From contig NC_079488.1 of the NCBI RefSeq assembly GCF_020520425.1, forward strand, positions 31,921,247-31,985,246: a DNA stretch of 64,000 bases. Reading direction: 5' to 3'. The translations under genes were made by a program, and so were the position numbers. Position 1 is the stretch's first letter, and each line of letters opens with the position of its first letter. Shown here one piece after another: positions 43,322 to 54,070 of this stretch. This DNA comes from Spinacia oleracea (Eukaryota; Streptophyta; Magnoliopsida; Caryophyllales; Amaranthaceae). The notes under the pieces were generated by a model. That model had not been told where the DNA came from and did not search any database. It saw only the letters and a list, made by a program, of their open reading frames with translations.

Positions 43322-45968
43322 CTAGGGACGAGGGGCGGTGGAGCTCCCGTCCTGAATGTCTTGGCCTTCGGGGGAATTCACTTCTTCCTCCTCCACGTCC
43401 TCATCGTCCCCCTCGCTGGAAAACTCCGGGGCATCCAGACCAAGGCGTCTAGCCGTCGAGACGGCCATCTGGTAGGAGATACGACATTTGAACCAGGAGA
43501 AGTCCTTCCCGTCCACAGATTGATCCCACACCCGCTGAGCAATCTCCAAAATGGACTCTTCGTCAGACTTGAAAGAGCTAGCGGCCTCAATCTCGTCTTG
43601 GGTAGCCTTAAGCTTACCCTCCAAGGCGTCCACCTTGGAAGAGAAGTTGGTCACCCGCTCCGAGACGGAGGAATACTCCTTTCTCAGCATGGCCAACCTT
43701 TCCTCATGCTCCAGCAGTTTCTTTTCATAGTTCTGGGCGTCCTCCTCGGCCTTCTTCAGAGCCTCTGTCTCGGACTTAATCTTCTTGTCCGCGTCCACAT
43801 TGATCAATCTGGCTATCCTCTCAGCATACTTCACGTGATTCTCAATCTGGTCCTTATGTTTGAGCATCTCTTTATGCATATCAAAGCGGTAGTGCCTACT
43901 CTCGGCACAACGGATGAAGAGCTGCCAAGACCGAAAAAGACTTAGTAAAAAAAAAAAATATGATGAATAAATAAGGTATCTCACATCAAGTACGAGGGAC
44001 TGAATAGACCCAAAGAACCCCAGGTCAATCCCGGGAAGCGACCTCACATATTCCTCAGGGATGGCAGCATAGACTTCTGAAAGGATCTTATCCTTTTCCT
44101 CTGAGCTGAAGCCGCCTGACGGGGGGATGTTCGCCACTTCAGCACGTCGCATCCGTTTCAACATATCAGCTGAATCAATGTCAAAACGTCAAAAACCATA
44201 CAACAATACCAAGTTGTCATGACAACCTAAAGGTACCGAAATACTAACCACTTGACGGAGCCGGAGGAGGCATGGGAGCGTCACCAGCAGGAGAATCTTC
44301 AGCCTCCTTGCCCTTACCCTTACTCTCCCTAGACGAAGTAGCAGCTCCAGTAGCATCAGCCTGATCGGCCGCCACTTCGTCAACGGTTGCCCTGGTCGCG
44401 GCATCCCCTTCGGTGCTCACCTGGGGAGAGGCTTCCCTGTGTTCAGGAAGAGGAGTGGACGCCTGAGAAAGGGGAACTTCTACCCCAGTCGGAGGAGCAG
44501 ACGGCTTCACCAGAGACGGCTTCGTAGCAGCGTCTGTGGTACTCAGCTTCTTGAAACAGGGCCGTTTAGGCTTGGGAGCCACCGTCGAAGATGCAGGACG
44601 CTTCTTCGTAGCTGACGAAGTGGGCTCCTAAACAAGACAACAAATAAACAACTAAGTCTAGACCTTGGAAGAAAACAGAAGCCTATTAAAAGTAAACAAG
44701 GGCATACCTTGGCAACATCACCAGAGGCACCATCGTCGGACTTTTTGGAGGAGTCTTTCTTCTTGGCCTCCACGGTCTTGAGAATGTCCTCAGTGTACAC
44801 CTCGGACAACCAAGTGGGAACATCCACCAAACTATTGTCTTCGGGGGATAAACGGTCCATGGCAGAATCTATATAAAACCGAGAGAGTCAGTAGAAGAAA
44901 AAGAACAAGGCTTTGATGAAAGTCTATGAGAAACTACCTCTACTCAAATAAGGGCAAAGACCAACGGCCGCGAGGAAAACTATGTTGGTGAACTGACTCA
45001 CATGGGGAAGCCAGGCATAAGGCACCCATGCATGACTCTTTGAAGACAGCCGATACATCTCGGCCTGAAACAAGGGCTTTATGAGCCTCCAGTCTCTTGA
45101 CAAAAGGCGGGGGAAGGCGTAACCCCTAGACAAATAGCGGGGACGCTGGTTCCACCTAGAAAGACACCTTGAAAGGGAAAGGTCCTCCATCCGAATAACG
45201 GACCACTTCTTCCTCCACCAAAACCCAGCTAGAAGTCTTACCAACAATTGTCTTATATCCGCGACGGCTATAAAGGGTGAACCATCCCTGGGGAGAGCGA
45301 GAGGAAGGGGAAATATCTATGAGTCTGAGGAAAGCAGGAAAAGAAGGAGTAATGCCGCTCAAAGCACACTTGGCAATAAACCCAAAGACGTTTGCCCAAG
45401 AATTAGGGGTCAGCTGAGCAAGGCCAATATCATACCCCTCCAAGACTTCCATCACAAAGGGATGCAAAGGAAATCTAAGACCCAATCTAAAAGCAGCCGT
45501 GTAGACAGCGACTTCTCCCAGAGAGAGTTGGTCTACAGAATTATGGGGTCGAGGGCTCCTAAAACTAAAGCCTTGGGGCAGGAGTAAAAAACGTTCAAAG
45601 TCACGTCCTTGCTCCCTCAGATACCTCAGCCATTTCATGCTGGGAAAGATGTTAGAGGGAAGAAAATCGACATTATCTCTCCCTTGAACCATAGGAGGAA
45701 GGTTTCTTGCGAACTCATTGTCAGAAGAACTAGAGGAGTCATCCTTAAAATCATCACGTGGAACGCGAGGACGGCAAGCCACGCTTTTTCTTCTCCTTGA
45801 AGAACGTGCCGCCCTTACAGCCCCGTCTCCTGAATGACGAGAGGAGCTGACTCCACCCCTATTTCCTTGGGACGGGCTCGAAAAGGGAACCCTGTTGTCC
45901 CTCTCTCGTGGCGCTGCCCATGCACCCACATTGGCTGTTTGCCTAATTCGAGCCATGCCGTCCTGCAT
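43322..45968 (-). CDS. Antisense spliced ORF of Retand-like element, coiled-coil protein
   Basis: Minus-strand exons with good splice sites: 45968-about 44939, 44868-44708, 44627-44249, 44169-43985 and 43921-43322. Exon 1 has a basic Ser-rich start and a domain like the putative gypsy-type transposon family (PF04195): LSLGEVAVYTAAFRLGLRFP, LHPFVMEVLEGYDIGLAQLT and PNSWANVFGFIAKC. A stop at 45156 with a phase change splits exon 1, so the product is probably broken. Exons 2-3 are Lys/Ser/Pro-rich. Exons 4-5 form a long coiled coil (KKAEEDAQNYEKKLLEHEER) and an acidic tail ending in APRP. Function is unknown; the position opposite the element's sense strand matches the additional ORF described in Retand elements. 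Confidence 0.7.
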
Positions 45969-46381
45969 AGGGAACAGGACGTCTGACTTTAGAAAAAAGA
46001 AAGAAAGAGCGTTGCAACTAACAAAGACGCCTCCCTAAGATACTATAACAACAAGAAAAGAAAAGAAATTTCATAAGCATGCAGAAAACAAGAGTTTGAT
46101 AAAGAACTTACCAAGAAATGATCAAACTGATGGGAAGTCTAGGCAAATAGTCCAAAGCCTCAAGAACAATGAACAAGAATCCAAGAACACCCAAATACAA
46201 GCACAGACAGATCTTTGACAAAATTCACTTTCTCTCTCTACAAAAAAATTGCTTTGAAACAACAAAAGGAAAATGAGAGAACTTCTGAGGATTTTAAAGG
46301 GGGGAAGCCAAGCTCTGGAAAGCAACCCCACGTGGCACTCCCTTCGATCAAGCAGCCTACCCCACAGGGGCGAGGGGAATC

Positions 46382-46397
46382 CTCTTTGAGGGGCAAA
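46382..46397 (+). promoter_or_regulatory. Retand-like polypurine tract
   Basis: gaggggcaaa directly precedes the 3' LTR start at 46398, the expected PPT position. Confidence 0.7.
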
Positions 46398-46954
46398 TGA
46401 TGTGGCCTAAAATGAACGCCACCTGGCTGTACCATGAAAGCCCAGAAAGAAGAACCAAAGGCCCATCAGCAGGCAAATCCGGGATTGTCTCACAAACCCG
46501 CATGCACACACAGGGTCAAGACCCATCAGTGGGTCATGAGATCCACTTGCTCAGAAGGAGCCCATTCCGCTATCTCCCAAAAAGAAAGGCCCAAAAGCTT
46601 AAGAGGGCCACCAGGTCTACCATCAGGTCCCCAAAACTTAGCAGGACACGTGTCTTGATCTTACAGAGCATCCAATCATGCAGGACCAGTTCCCAAGAAA
46701 CCCTAGCACTATAAATAGTGCATATCCCTAGGTAAAAGGGGGCATCAATTCATTCCCACCAACCTCAAACTATTTTTACTCTGCCTTCTCTCTACAAATT
46801 CCTTCTCTCTCTAGCTTATACTTACTTAAGCATCGGAGGGAATATTCCTACCGGAATATTCTTGTTTTGCAGGTTGCCAGAAGTTCGTGCCAGCTCATAC
46901 TTGATACCTCTGAGGAACGCGTGACACGTCATCACCGTAAAAGATCCCACAACA
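46398..46954 (+). repeat. Retand-like 3' LTR
   Basis: A 557-bp copy of the LTR at 39560-40117 with about a dozen differences by eye and one 1-bp indel (ggggcaatcaatt versus ggggcatcaatt). Confidence 0.92.
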
Positions 46955-47562
46955 ATTGTCAAAAAATATTTCGCTCCACAAGACGAAGGTGTCTTGTATG
47001 GACTCCACAAATCAATATGAATCAATTCAAACATTCGACTAGCGTGGCTATCACTAATGGGAAAACTCTCTCTACATTGCTTTGCACGAGGACACACATC
47101 ACAAATTGTATTATTCTTGCTAATAGTATTAATCACAAGAGGAAGTACAATATTTTCTCCAACGGAACGCTGATGCCACAAATCAACCACACAATCCACC
47201 GCGAAGGCCCTCACTCGCGGAACCCCACGGAAAAAATAGTCCTTCATGCCGATCACCCACGCCAACCACCGTCCTCATCGAGTGGTCCTGTATAATACAT
47301 ATTTTGTTAGTAAATTGAGTCGGACAATTTAAATCGTCACTTAATTGAGTTAAAGAAATTAAATTGCAGTTTAATTTTGGCACAAATAAAACATTATACA
47401 GGACAAATCCACTCTCTAATGTTACGGATCGGTGTTGGTTTGAATTTGTCGTTTGACAATCCGATAATACAATCGGACAATTTTCTGATGTCGTGATATT
47501 TCTCAAAATCGAAATGTTACCCGTCACATGATTAGAGGCTCCGATGTCAACAATCCATCCTA
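46955..47562 (-). pseudogene. Copia-B protease, GAG-pre-integrase and integrase start
   Basis: Minus-strand text begins near 47562 with WIVDIGASNHVTGN, the Copia protease motif with Ile for Ser/Thr in D-S/T-G. NLISLTQLSDDL and an out-of-phase continuation follow (frameshift about 47240). Then DLWHQRSVG and ICDVCPRAKQCRESFPISDS form the HHCC zinc finger, and LIHIDLWSPYKTPSSCGAKY has the first integrase Asp. The Retand-like element is inserted right after this, and the frame resumes at 39554. Confidence 0.82.
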
Positions 47563-47928
47563 ATTAAATATGACCTTACATTTTGGCTTTAGGCTTAGAT
47601 AGAATATCAACAGTTTGTTGCACTTATTCACTAGAAACTCCAACGAGTCCTTATAGAGTTGCTGCCCCATGTACGTAATTGGAAGCACCTCGTAGCTTCT
47701 TCTCCTAACCTCCTTCAATGTTAATATTCTACTCACTCAAATTTGCAAATACTCAAACAAACAAATCCAACAGTCCTCACGCAAAACAATAGGGACGTAG
47801 TAATTTGGAAATTGCAAACCAACAAATACTCGAACAACTCAGCAATTCATGTACCGATCTCTCGCATCAATTTTGTGAATGCCTCGATCAATCTCGCGCG
47901 GAAAAAAGAAAATTAGGGTTTTAACCTA
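47563..47928 (-). other. Copia-B leader with gag deleted
   Basis: Only 366 bp separate the protease from the PBS, too little for a gag. No capsid or zinc-knuckle text is visible. Confidence 0.6.
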
Positions 47929-47942
47929 GGCTCATGATACCA
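47929..47942 (-). promoter_or_regulatory. Copia-B primer binding site
   Basis: The minus strand reads TGGTATCATGAGCC directly after the LTR end TTATCA; it resembles the initiator-tRNA-Met site. Confidence 0.8.
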
Positions 47943-48286
47943 TGATAAATAGCGCTCAAACTCTGTTATTCTTATTAATGAACTCCGTATATATATTACA
48001 TAGGGAAGGTTATTCTCGGCAATTCCGTATATCTAGAATATTACAATATTAACAACATATATATATTACCATATACTCCGTATATACTGTCGTACTCCCT
48101 CTGTTCCTTAATACTCGCACCGGTTTCTTTTTCGGGTCGTCCCTTAATACTTGCACCGCTTCTATAAATGGAAATTTTTACCAATATTATATTATTTCTC
48201 ACACTTACCTAATAACCCACCTACACCCCTACTCTCTACAAAAAATGATTTAAAAACTCACACCCCCGCTCACCACTGGGAGCGAA

Positions 48287-48834
48287 ATTTCGGCATTGCT
48301 GTGATGTGTTTCAAAACACATCACAGGGGCATTTTGGTGAATAACATGTACTCCCTCCGTCCCAGATTAGTTGTTACACTTTCCTTTTTCGTCCGTCCCA
48401 GATTAGTTGTTACACTTCTAAATTATGAATGACCCCACAATTATTATATTGTCTCTCTTTTCCCACTAAATTATTTTTTGTCCCCACACTCTCTCTCATT
48501 CAATTAAAAAAATACCCCACTAACTCTTATCACATCTACTTTTTTAATAAAATAACAATTGATAACCACATTACTACTTATCGCATTAAATTGTGTGTCC
48601 AGGAGAGTGTAACAACTATTCTGGGACGGAGGGAGTAACATTCATTAAAAAGAAAGTACCATTTCGTTAAACGGAGTACCATTACGATAAAAATATGTAC
48701 CATTACGATAAAAGATGTACCATTACGATAAAAACAGAATACCATTCCGAGTAAAACATGTACCATTGAAATTCAATGTATTTACAGAATTGCCCCTGTG
48801 ATGTGTTTCAAAACACATCACAGCATACCGAAAT
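48287..48834. mobile_element. Foldback element with hairpin ends, nested
   Basis: Both ends carry atttcgg and ctgtgatgtgtttcaaaaca followed by catcacaggggc, in inverted orientation; each copy is itself a 10-bp-stem hairpin (ctgtgatgtg / cacatcacag). Interior repeats tgtaccattacgataaa occur at 48675-48770. The family and target duplication are unclear. Confidence 0.65.
48351..48635. mobile_element. Inner Stowaway-like MITE
   Basis: Ends ctccctccgtcccagattag and ctgggacggagggag are inverted repeats flanked by TA (48349-48350, 48636-48637). It is inserted in the foldback element. Confidence 0.88.
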
Positions 48835-49003
48835 GACTTCCTCCTCACCACTCCCACCCCTTACACATTTCCCACTAACTATATTAAAAAAATACTCCAC
48901 TATCAACTAACACCCATTAAATTAATAACTCAATTCAAGTGTCTTAAACTCTGCACTGGTCAAACCGGTGTGAGTATTAAGGGACGGAGGAAGTAACACT
49001 TAT

Positions 49004-50098
49004 AGATGATGTTTTCAACTTTGGATGATCTTTCATCTGCCAACCCAGCATATAGGTGGTCTGTACCACTTTGAATATATGTCACTTGGATCTGTTGCAG
49101 GGGCGGGCCTACATGTACCTTGAGGGGACCAAAGGGACCCCTATTTTTCTGGAAAAAGAAAAATTAATAAAATCTGGGAAAAAGTATATTATTATATTTA
49201 TTTAATATCCGCTTAATGCAATAATGTATTGGTGTAGCTCAATGGTTGAGGTACTTGTAGAGAGTCTAGACTTTGAACGCGGAGGTGTTGTGTTTGAATC
49301 CTAACACCTGCAATTCTTCAATGCTTTTTCTTTTTTTTTGTCCAGACTTTGGACGCGGAGGTTTTGTGTTCGAATCCTAACACCTGCACTCTTCAAAGCT
49401 ATTTAATTTTTTTTGTCTTTACCCATGACAATTCATCTTCATGATTTCTTACATTCTAAAATATTTGTCTTTATTTTTTCCTTTAGCATTGTCTGATGTC
49501 TTCATGATTAATTTATTTCTTGCTCTTTTTTTTGTTTTTGTTTTCTTGTATAATAAGATTTTATGATCGTATTTTATATATTATAATTGTTTAATGTCAT
49601 TAAAGTTTTTAGGAGTCTAATTATTTAACAATAATCTGCCCCATAAGCATTGAAAAGATGCAACTTTTTTAAAAAATAGTGTAGTTTTGTTGTTCTTTTT
49701 CCTACTTGCCAATATAATTGCAATGAATTAAATTTATTTTAACATATTAATAACTCGTTGTATACACTTGTAATATTTTTTTTTTCTTTGAGATGAATCG
49801 TTGTAAATTATTGTTGGTCTAATATATTAATTTCTATTGCTGTTAAGTCCACATACAAATTCTTAAATCTTCACTAAATGATTTTTGGATGAAGAACAGT
49901 AGAAATTCCATAAGAGAATCTTTAACAATGGGTAAGAGCATCAACTTTAGGTAAAACGTACGAGGAAAGGGAGTTGATATACTTTTTTTTTTATTTGGAT
50001 TTTTTTGGTATTTCTAACTTAATTAGTTTAGTTTTTTTTTTAATTCATTAATCCTTACCCTTTAAAAAGCCAAAAATGCCCCTTAATATTTCTATTAA
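49004..50098. other. AT-rich flank with a hAT-like end and tRNA-like boxes
   Basis: A caggggcgggcctacatgta start at 49098 resembles the hAT terminus of the element ending at 54513, but no right partner was found. tRNA-like sequence lies at 49231-49308 and, in part, again at 49340-49410. Otherwise there are T-rich tracts and no gene. Confidence 0.45.
49231..49308 (+). other. tRNA-like sequence (A and B boxes), not a tRNA gene
   Basis: tgtagctcaatggttgag fits a Pol III A box and tgtttgaatcc a B box, 78 nt in all, ending ctaacacc. The 3' part folds on itself (aggtgtt with aacacct) instead of into a normal T arm plus acceptor stem. The 3' half, with gacttt-gacgcggaggt and ttcgaatcctaacacctgca, is repeated at 49345-49395. 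A SINE-like or transposon-borne tRNA relic is most likely. Confidence 0.5.
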
Positions 50099-50278
50099 CT
50101 AGTATAGGACCCGTGCGATGCACGGTTTATATATTTTAACTTTAAGTGCAAAGTTCAATTAATTTAGAAAAGAAACATAGAAAAATACATAGATTTTTTA
50201 TTCGTTTTCATGCACCATCCATTGTTTCATGTTAGGTATAAAAATCAGTTATCATCATGTATTATGAGAGATGTCCAA

Positions 50279-50920
50279 TTCTCAAGCTAAACCGTTGAAC
50301 CCGCTAGGTTGGTCCGATCATTTAGAACCCAAACCGTTAATAACCCGCGAGCTGAAACCGAAGACCCGAAGAGACCTGATATATTAACCCGATTGAGATC
50401 TGAAACCGGATAACAAACCCGTTTCGCAGCAACCCGATCCGTTTCAACCTGAACCGAATGGATCTGAAAGTCATTAATGACCCAAATCGTTTCAATCCAA
50501 ACCGTTTGAACCCGAACAAAACCCGTTTAGAATACGAACTGTTTTAATGTGTACCCGCTTAATTCGAACCGTTTACAACCCGTAACCCGTTTAATTCGAA
50601 TCGTTTGTAACCCATAACCCGTTTAATCCCGCTAGTGATCTTAAATTCTTAACATTTTTAAAAGTCAGTTATTGCCTTTACCCCCCTAATTAAGGCCTCA
50701 TTATATATTAGAATTTATAAACGTATTAAAAATTGTGATTTTATAATTTGGAATCGAATTCGGCTGACCCGACGTTTAACCCTCTACCCATTTTATCTCG
50801 CTACTGATTTATCCACATTGTATGAACTTATTGATAAAAACCTGAACCGAGATAAACTTTAATCCGATGTAACCCATCTATACCTGTTCAACCCGACCCA
50901 TTTCAGATCCGATATTCAGT
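50279..50920. repeat. Degenerate acccgttt/aaaccg repeats
   Basis: Words such as aacccgtttaattcgaaccg and gtttgaacccg recur irregularly. It is non-coding and resembles the low-complexity filling of the hAT MITE at 11388. Confidence 0.6.
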
Positions 50921-51599
50921 TCAAATACTATCTCATATTTTATTATGTTACCCGTACCCATTTTAAGTACCTGCCAAATCTCAAGTATATTCTCTTGAAA
51001 TCAGGTCTGAACAAATGCATAAATTTTATTTGATTTAATCAGTCCCAAGTCTAGTAAGTTTAGATAAGTTTAGATAAGTTCAGATTAATTCAAAAAATTT
51101 ATTTCAAATAAGGTGAAGAGAATGTACCCAACATCCATTTTTCTTTGTTCCAGCCACTTATTATATATGTGGTCAAAATAATAAATAAATAATTGATTAT
51201 TTTTTAATGAGTATTTATGAAAGAAATAAACTATGTTTGCTAAAACGCAAAACGAAAGAAAACTCACATACCACATCACCACGAATAATTCAATTTTATC
51301 TCTATGGATGTCCATCGATCACTCGTCGAATCACTACTTATATATTCTCGTACGTCTAACAGGCAAGGTGAAAACAGACAAATGTTCATTCAACCCGCTT
51401 CACCGATTTTATTATTTTAATTGTGATATAAAATAATTTATTGAGATTTTGAAGATAATAATATTATGTAATTGAGAATACTTCGCACTCGTAAAGTCAT
51501 AAAATTTTAGATATTAGTGAATTTGTTTGGTGATAGTTTCTACCTTATTTGTGTGTTTCCAGTACGTTAATAAATAACGGACAACTTTAATAGCGGACA

Positions 51600-51670
51600 C
51601 AAATTTTGATATAATATTAAAGCATTTACCCAAAAGGGAAAACATAAAGAACAAAAAGAGACGGAGGGAG
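51600..51670. mobile_element. Right end of a TA-flanked MITE, truncated
   Basis: The sequence acaaaaagagacggagggag ends at 51670 before TA. It is the complement of the left end at 55422; no matching left end was found nearby. Confidence 0.55.
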
Positions 51671-51814
51671 TAGTTGTTATCAGTTTTTTATCAGCCCGTC
51701 TCCTGTGTGGCTAGTCACACCATCAACTTGACAGTGTGACGCACACATATGGAATTGAATTCGCGACTCAAACAACCCCCAATATTTTTGTTTGTTATCC
51801 GCCTGAGAAAATAA

Positions 51815-51900
51815 CATACATAGTGACAATGGTTAAAACATTTGAGTGTGTCTTGCTTGATTTTGGGTTCGAACTCCATTACTGGTTGTTTTTCGCCTTC
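51815..51900 (+). other. Possible SINE-like tRNA head
   Basis: tagtgacaatggttaaaaca resembles an A box, and gggttcgaactcc 40 bases later is a near-perfect B box. No tail or target duplication was identified. Confidence 0.35.
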
Positions 51901-52019
51901 GTTTTAAGTAAACACACAATGCTCAAGGGACTACGGTCTACATATAATATTATTTTTTTTGGTAAAGGGTCATTTTGACATATTTTGCCGAGTTTCCTAT
52001 TATGTTATTTGGGAGTTAC

Positions 52020-52610
52020 TTAATATATTATTTAGTGTTACTATTTTACTACTCTATAATAAGGGATATTAACTTTTTTTTTGAACGATTACTTTTTAAT
52101 CATTTCGAGTTATATTTTATAAAAGTTGGTTACTTAATAACATGGGATAAATTACTATTTTACTACTTCGTATTAAGGGATATTAACCTTTTTCAAAAGA
52201 TTACTTTTTAATCATTTTGAGTTACTTATTTTATAAAAATTGGTTACTTATTAAACGGGAGATGAGTTACTATTTTACTATTCCATATTAAGGGATATTA
52301 CTTTTTTTCTAAAGGTTACTTTTAATCATTTTGAGTTTTATTTTACAAATTTTGGTTACTTATTTAACGGCATATGAGTTACTATTTTACTACTATGTAT
52401 TACGAGATACAAAATATGAACTCTTTTTTCAAAGGTGATACTTTTTTTTTTGAGTTACTTATTTTATAAAATTGCGTTATTTGTTATAAGGGACATGAGT
52501 TACAATCCTACTTGTTATGAGTTTCTACGTTTTAATCATTTCAAGTTAGTTATTTTATGAAAATGGGTTAAATAATTATTATACAATAGATGAGTTATTA
52601 TTTTACGTAC
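52020..52610. repeat. Tandem array, about 114-bp unit
   Basis: ttactattttactac starts at 52038, 52152, 52267 and 52379, each followed by attaagggatattaac, a tttttt tract, tttaatcattt-gagtta and aaattggttactta. Later copies are more diverged. Confidence 0.85.
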
Positions 52611-52715
52611 TCTCCTTATTAAGATATCTATATATTAAACAAAAGAAAGTTCTATATTAGAAATTGTATATTAATAAATAACACCCGTGCTTGCTAATTA
52701 ATAGGTAATCAACTA

Positions 52716-53042
52716 CTCCCTCCGTCCCAGAATACTTAACCTGTTTTCCTTATCGGGCCGACCCTTAATAGTTGACATGTTTCTAAAAATGGGAATATTC
52801 TAACAATATTATATTATTTCTCACTCCACCCCTATTAACCCACCTACCCCCTACTCCATACAAAAAATAATTAAAAATTCAACCCCTACTCTCCCCCAAC
52901 CCCACCTCTTAACCCACCTCCCACTAACTACATTAAAATAATATCCCACTATCAACTACTACCTATTAATTAAATAAGTCAATTCAAGTCCCTTAAACTC
53001 TGTGCCGGTCAAACCGGGTCGATTATTCCGGGACGGAGGGAG
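52716..53042. mobile_element. Stowaway-like MITE (complete)
   Basis: Ends ctccctccgtcccagaatac and attccgggacggagggag are inverted repeats; TA flanks both sides (52714-52715, 53043-53044). The interior resembles the outer MITE at 48095-48993. Confidence 0.9.
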
Positions 53043-53329
53043 TAATATATATTAATAGGTATATTTTGAACGAAGTCAATATTTGGAGAAGTTATTCTTA
53101 TTCTATATGTGGAACCATAAGATCTTAATATTCTATAATATTCTATAATAGATTATATTTAAATATCATGTGAATATTCTATATTAAATTGCTAACTATA
53201 TTCTAATGTATCTAATTATGTAAATATATTAGGAATTTAGTTTTTTTTAAAAAATAATTAATTTTTTTTACACATGGACACTTGTCAACTCCATATTGAG
53301 CGCCCTGTGTTTTAGTAGAGGTATATAGA

Positions 53330-54062
53330 TAGATAGATAGATTAAGTAATGATATTAAACGCCTTATCCAAAAAATAAAAATCAATAGAAGAAGGTTAAT
53401 AGGACAAAACAATAATAGTGACTATTGTCATACCAACAAAATCAATCTCGCTAATTTCTCTTTTCAAGATTTTATCAAATGAGACCAAATCCAACCCGTG
53501 TAGGGAGAGTCCCACATCATCGCATTCCTTCACTTGAGTTTTGAAATAAAAGCTAAGCTTATAGTTATGGTTAGTTGCCCTGTGTTTACCACCATTCGGC
53601 ACTACTCCAAAATTTGATATTAATCATCTTGCACCAGTGACCAGACGGCCAAAACGTTCAATGAGAGATTTTTTAATACTGACCTGTATTTTGGATCCTT
53701 GGCGTACAATCCGAAGTGTGGTAAGAAATAATTAATAAAATATTATAAATTGCATAATACAATATGTGTTTAATTAGACATTACCTTCTCATCGATTAGA
53801 ACCATCTCAATTGAATTAGTTACTTTTGGGTTGTTCCATTCAGGAGCAAGCCAAAGTCCAACAATTCGAACCTTAATTCAATTCGCCAATTTTCTTTGAC
53901 AGGGGTGATGTCACATATCATAGTATATGCCATTTGCTCAAGTGGTTTTTGAATATGTTCTGATGCCAATAGACTGTCTTATATATTTATGGGTGATACT
54001 GTGATACGCTGCAAACCCTAGTAAACGTAAAATCTTTTCCTATTATTATTGTAGTAAACGTA
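53330..54062. other. Intergenic sequence, no feature recognised
   Basis: AT-rich; I see no gene, terminal repeat or array in this stretch apart from isolated short words shared with the repeats at 54540 and 55110. Confidence 0.4.
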
Positions 54063-54070
54063 ATACAAAG

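Larger units (their letters stand above)
39560..46954 (+). mobile_element. Retand-like (Tat, Ty3) retrotransposon lacking RT and integrase
   Basis: Two LTRs (39560-40117, 46398-46954) are flanked by the same 5-bp duplication, attgt, at 39555-39559 and 46955-46959. PBS, gag-protease and a PPT lie on the plus strand. Between protease and 3' LTR, where RT, RNase H and integrase should be, there is only a spliced antisense gene, as known from Retand elements (additional ORF). By eye the LTRs differ at about a dozen positions in 557 bp, so insertion is fairly recent. It interrupts the Copia-B integrase. Confidence 0.92.
48095..48993. mobile_element. Outer TA-flanked MITE with two nested MITEs
   Basis: The left end is ctccctctgttccttaatac and the right end attaagggacggaggaag; these are inverted repeats flanked by TA at 48093-48094 and 48994-48995, as in Stowaway/Tc1-mariner MITEs. 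A relative without nested insertions lies at 52716-53042. It interrupts the Copia-B 5' LTR. Confidence 0.85.
9331..48998 (-). mobile_element. Copia-B retrotransposon expanded to 39.7 kb by nested insertions
   Basis: The 3' LTR (9331-9537) and 5' LTR (47943 to 48998, interrupted by MITEs) are in the same orientation and flanked by the same 5-bp duplication, cttat, at 9326-9330 and 48999-49003. The minus strand gives the order LTR, PBS, protease, GAG-pre-integrase, integrase, RT, RNase H, PPT, LTR: the Copia order. So one element inserted once and everything unlike Copia-B inside came later. Gag is almost gone: only about 370 bp separates PBS from protease. It is dead: frameshifts, a protease DIGA motif, an integrase Glu replaced by Gly, and RT YVDN. 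Confidence 0.9.
47943..48998 (-). repeat. Copia-B 5' LTR, split by a MITE
   Basis: LTR sequence occupies 47943-48094 and its last bases (aca) lie at 48996-48998 after a MITE that entered a TA. Without the MITE it is about 155 bp and matches the 3' LTR at 9331-9537. The duplication cttat follows at 48999-49003. Confidence 0.88.
50099..53329 (-). mobile_element. Candidate Helitron, 3.2 kb
   Basis: On the minus strand the 3' end has the hairpin CCGTGCATCGCACGG, eight bases, then CTAG followed by T: the Helitron 3' signature. The 5' end reads TCTATATACCTCTACTAAAA preceded by A, similar to the clear Helitron at 54628-55082. The tatc-like repeat there makes the exact 5' base ambiguous. It contains no Rep/helicase text. 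Inside are degenerate acccgttt repeats, a broken MITE end, a tandem array and a complete MITE. Confidence 0.55.

Noticed and set aside
43361..43945. 194-codon plus-strand frame
   Set aside because: It is the shadow of the coiled-coil exon on the minus strand.
49231..49308. A genuine tRNA gene
   Set aside because: The A and B boxes are imperfect, no cloverleaf with a normal anticodon arm forms, and part is duplicated next door.
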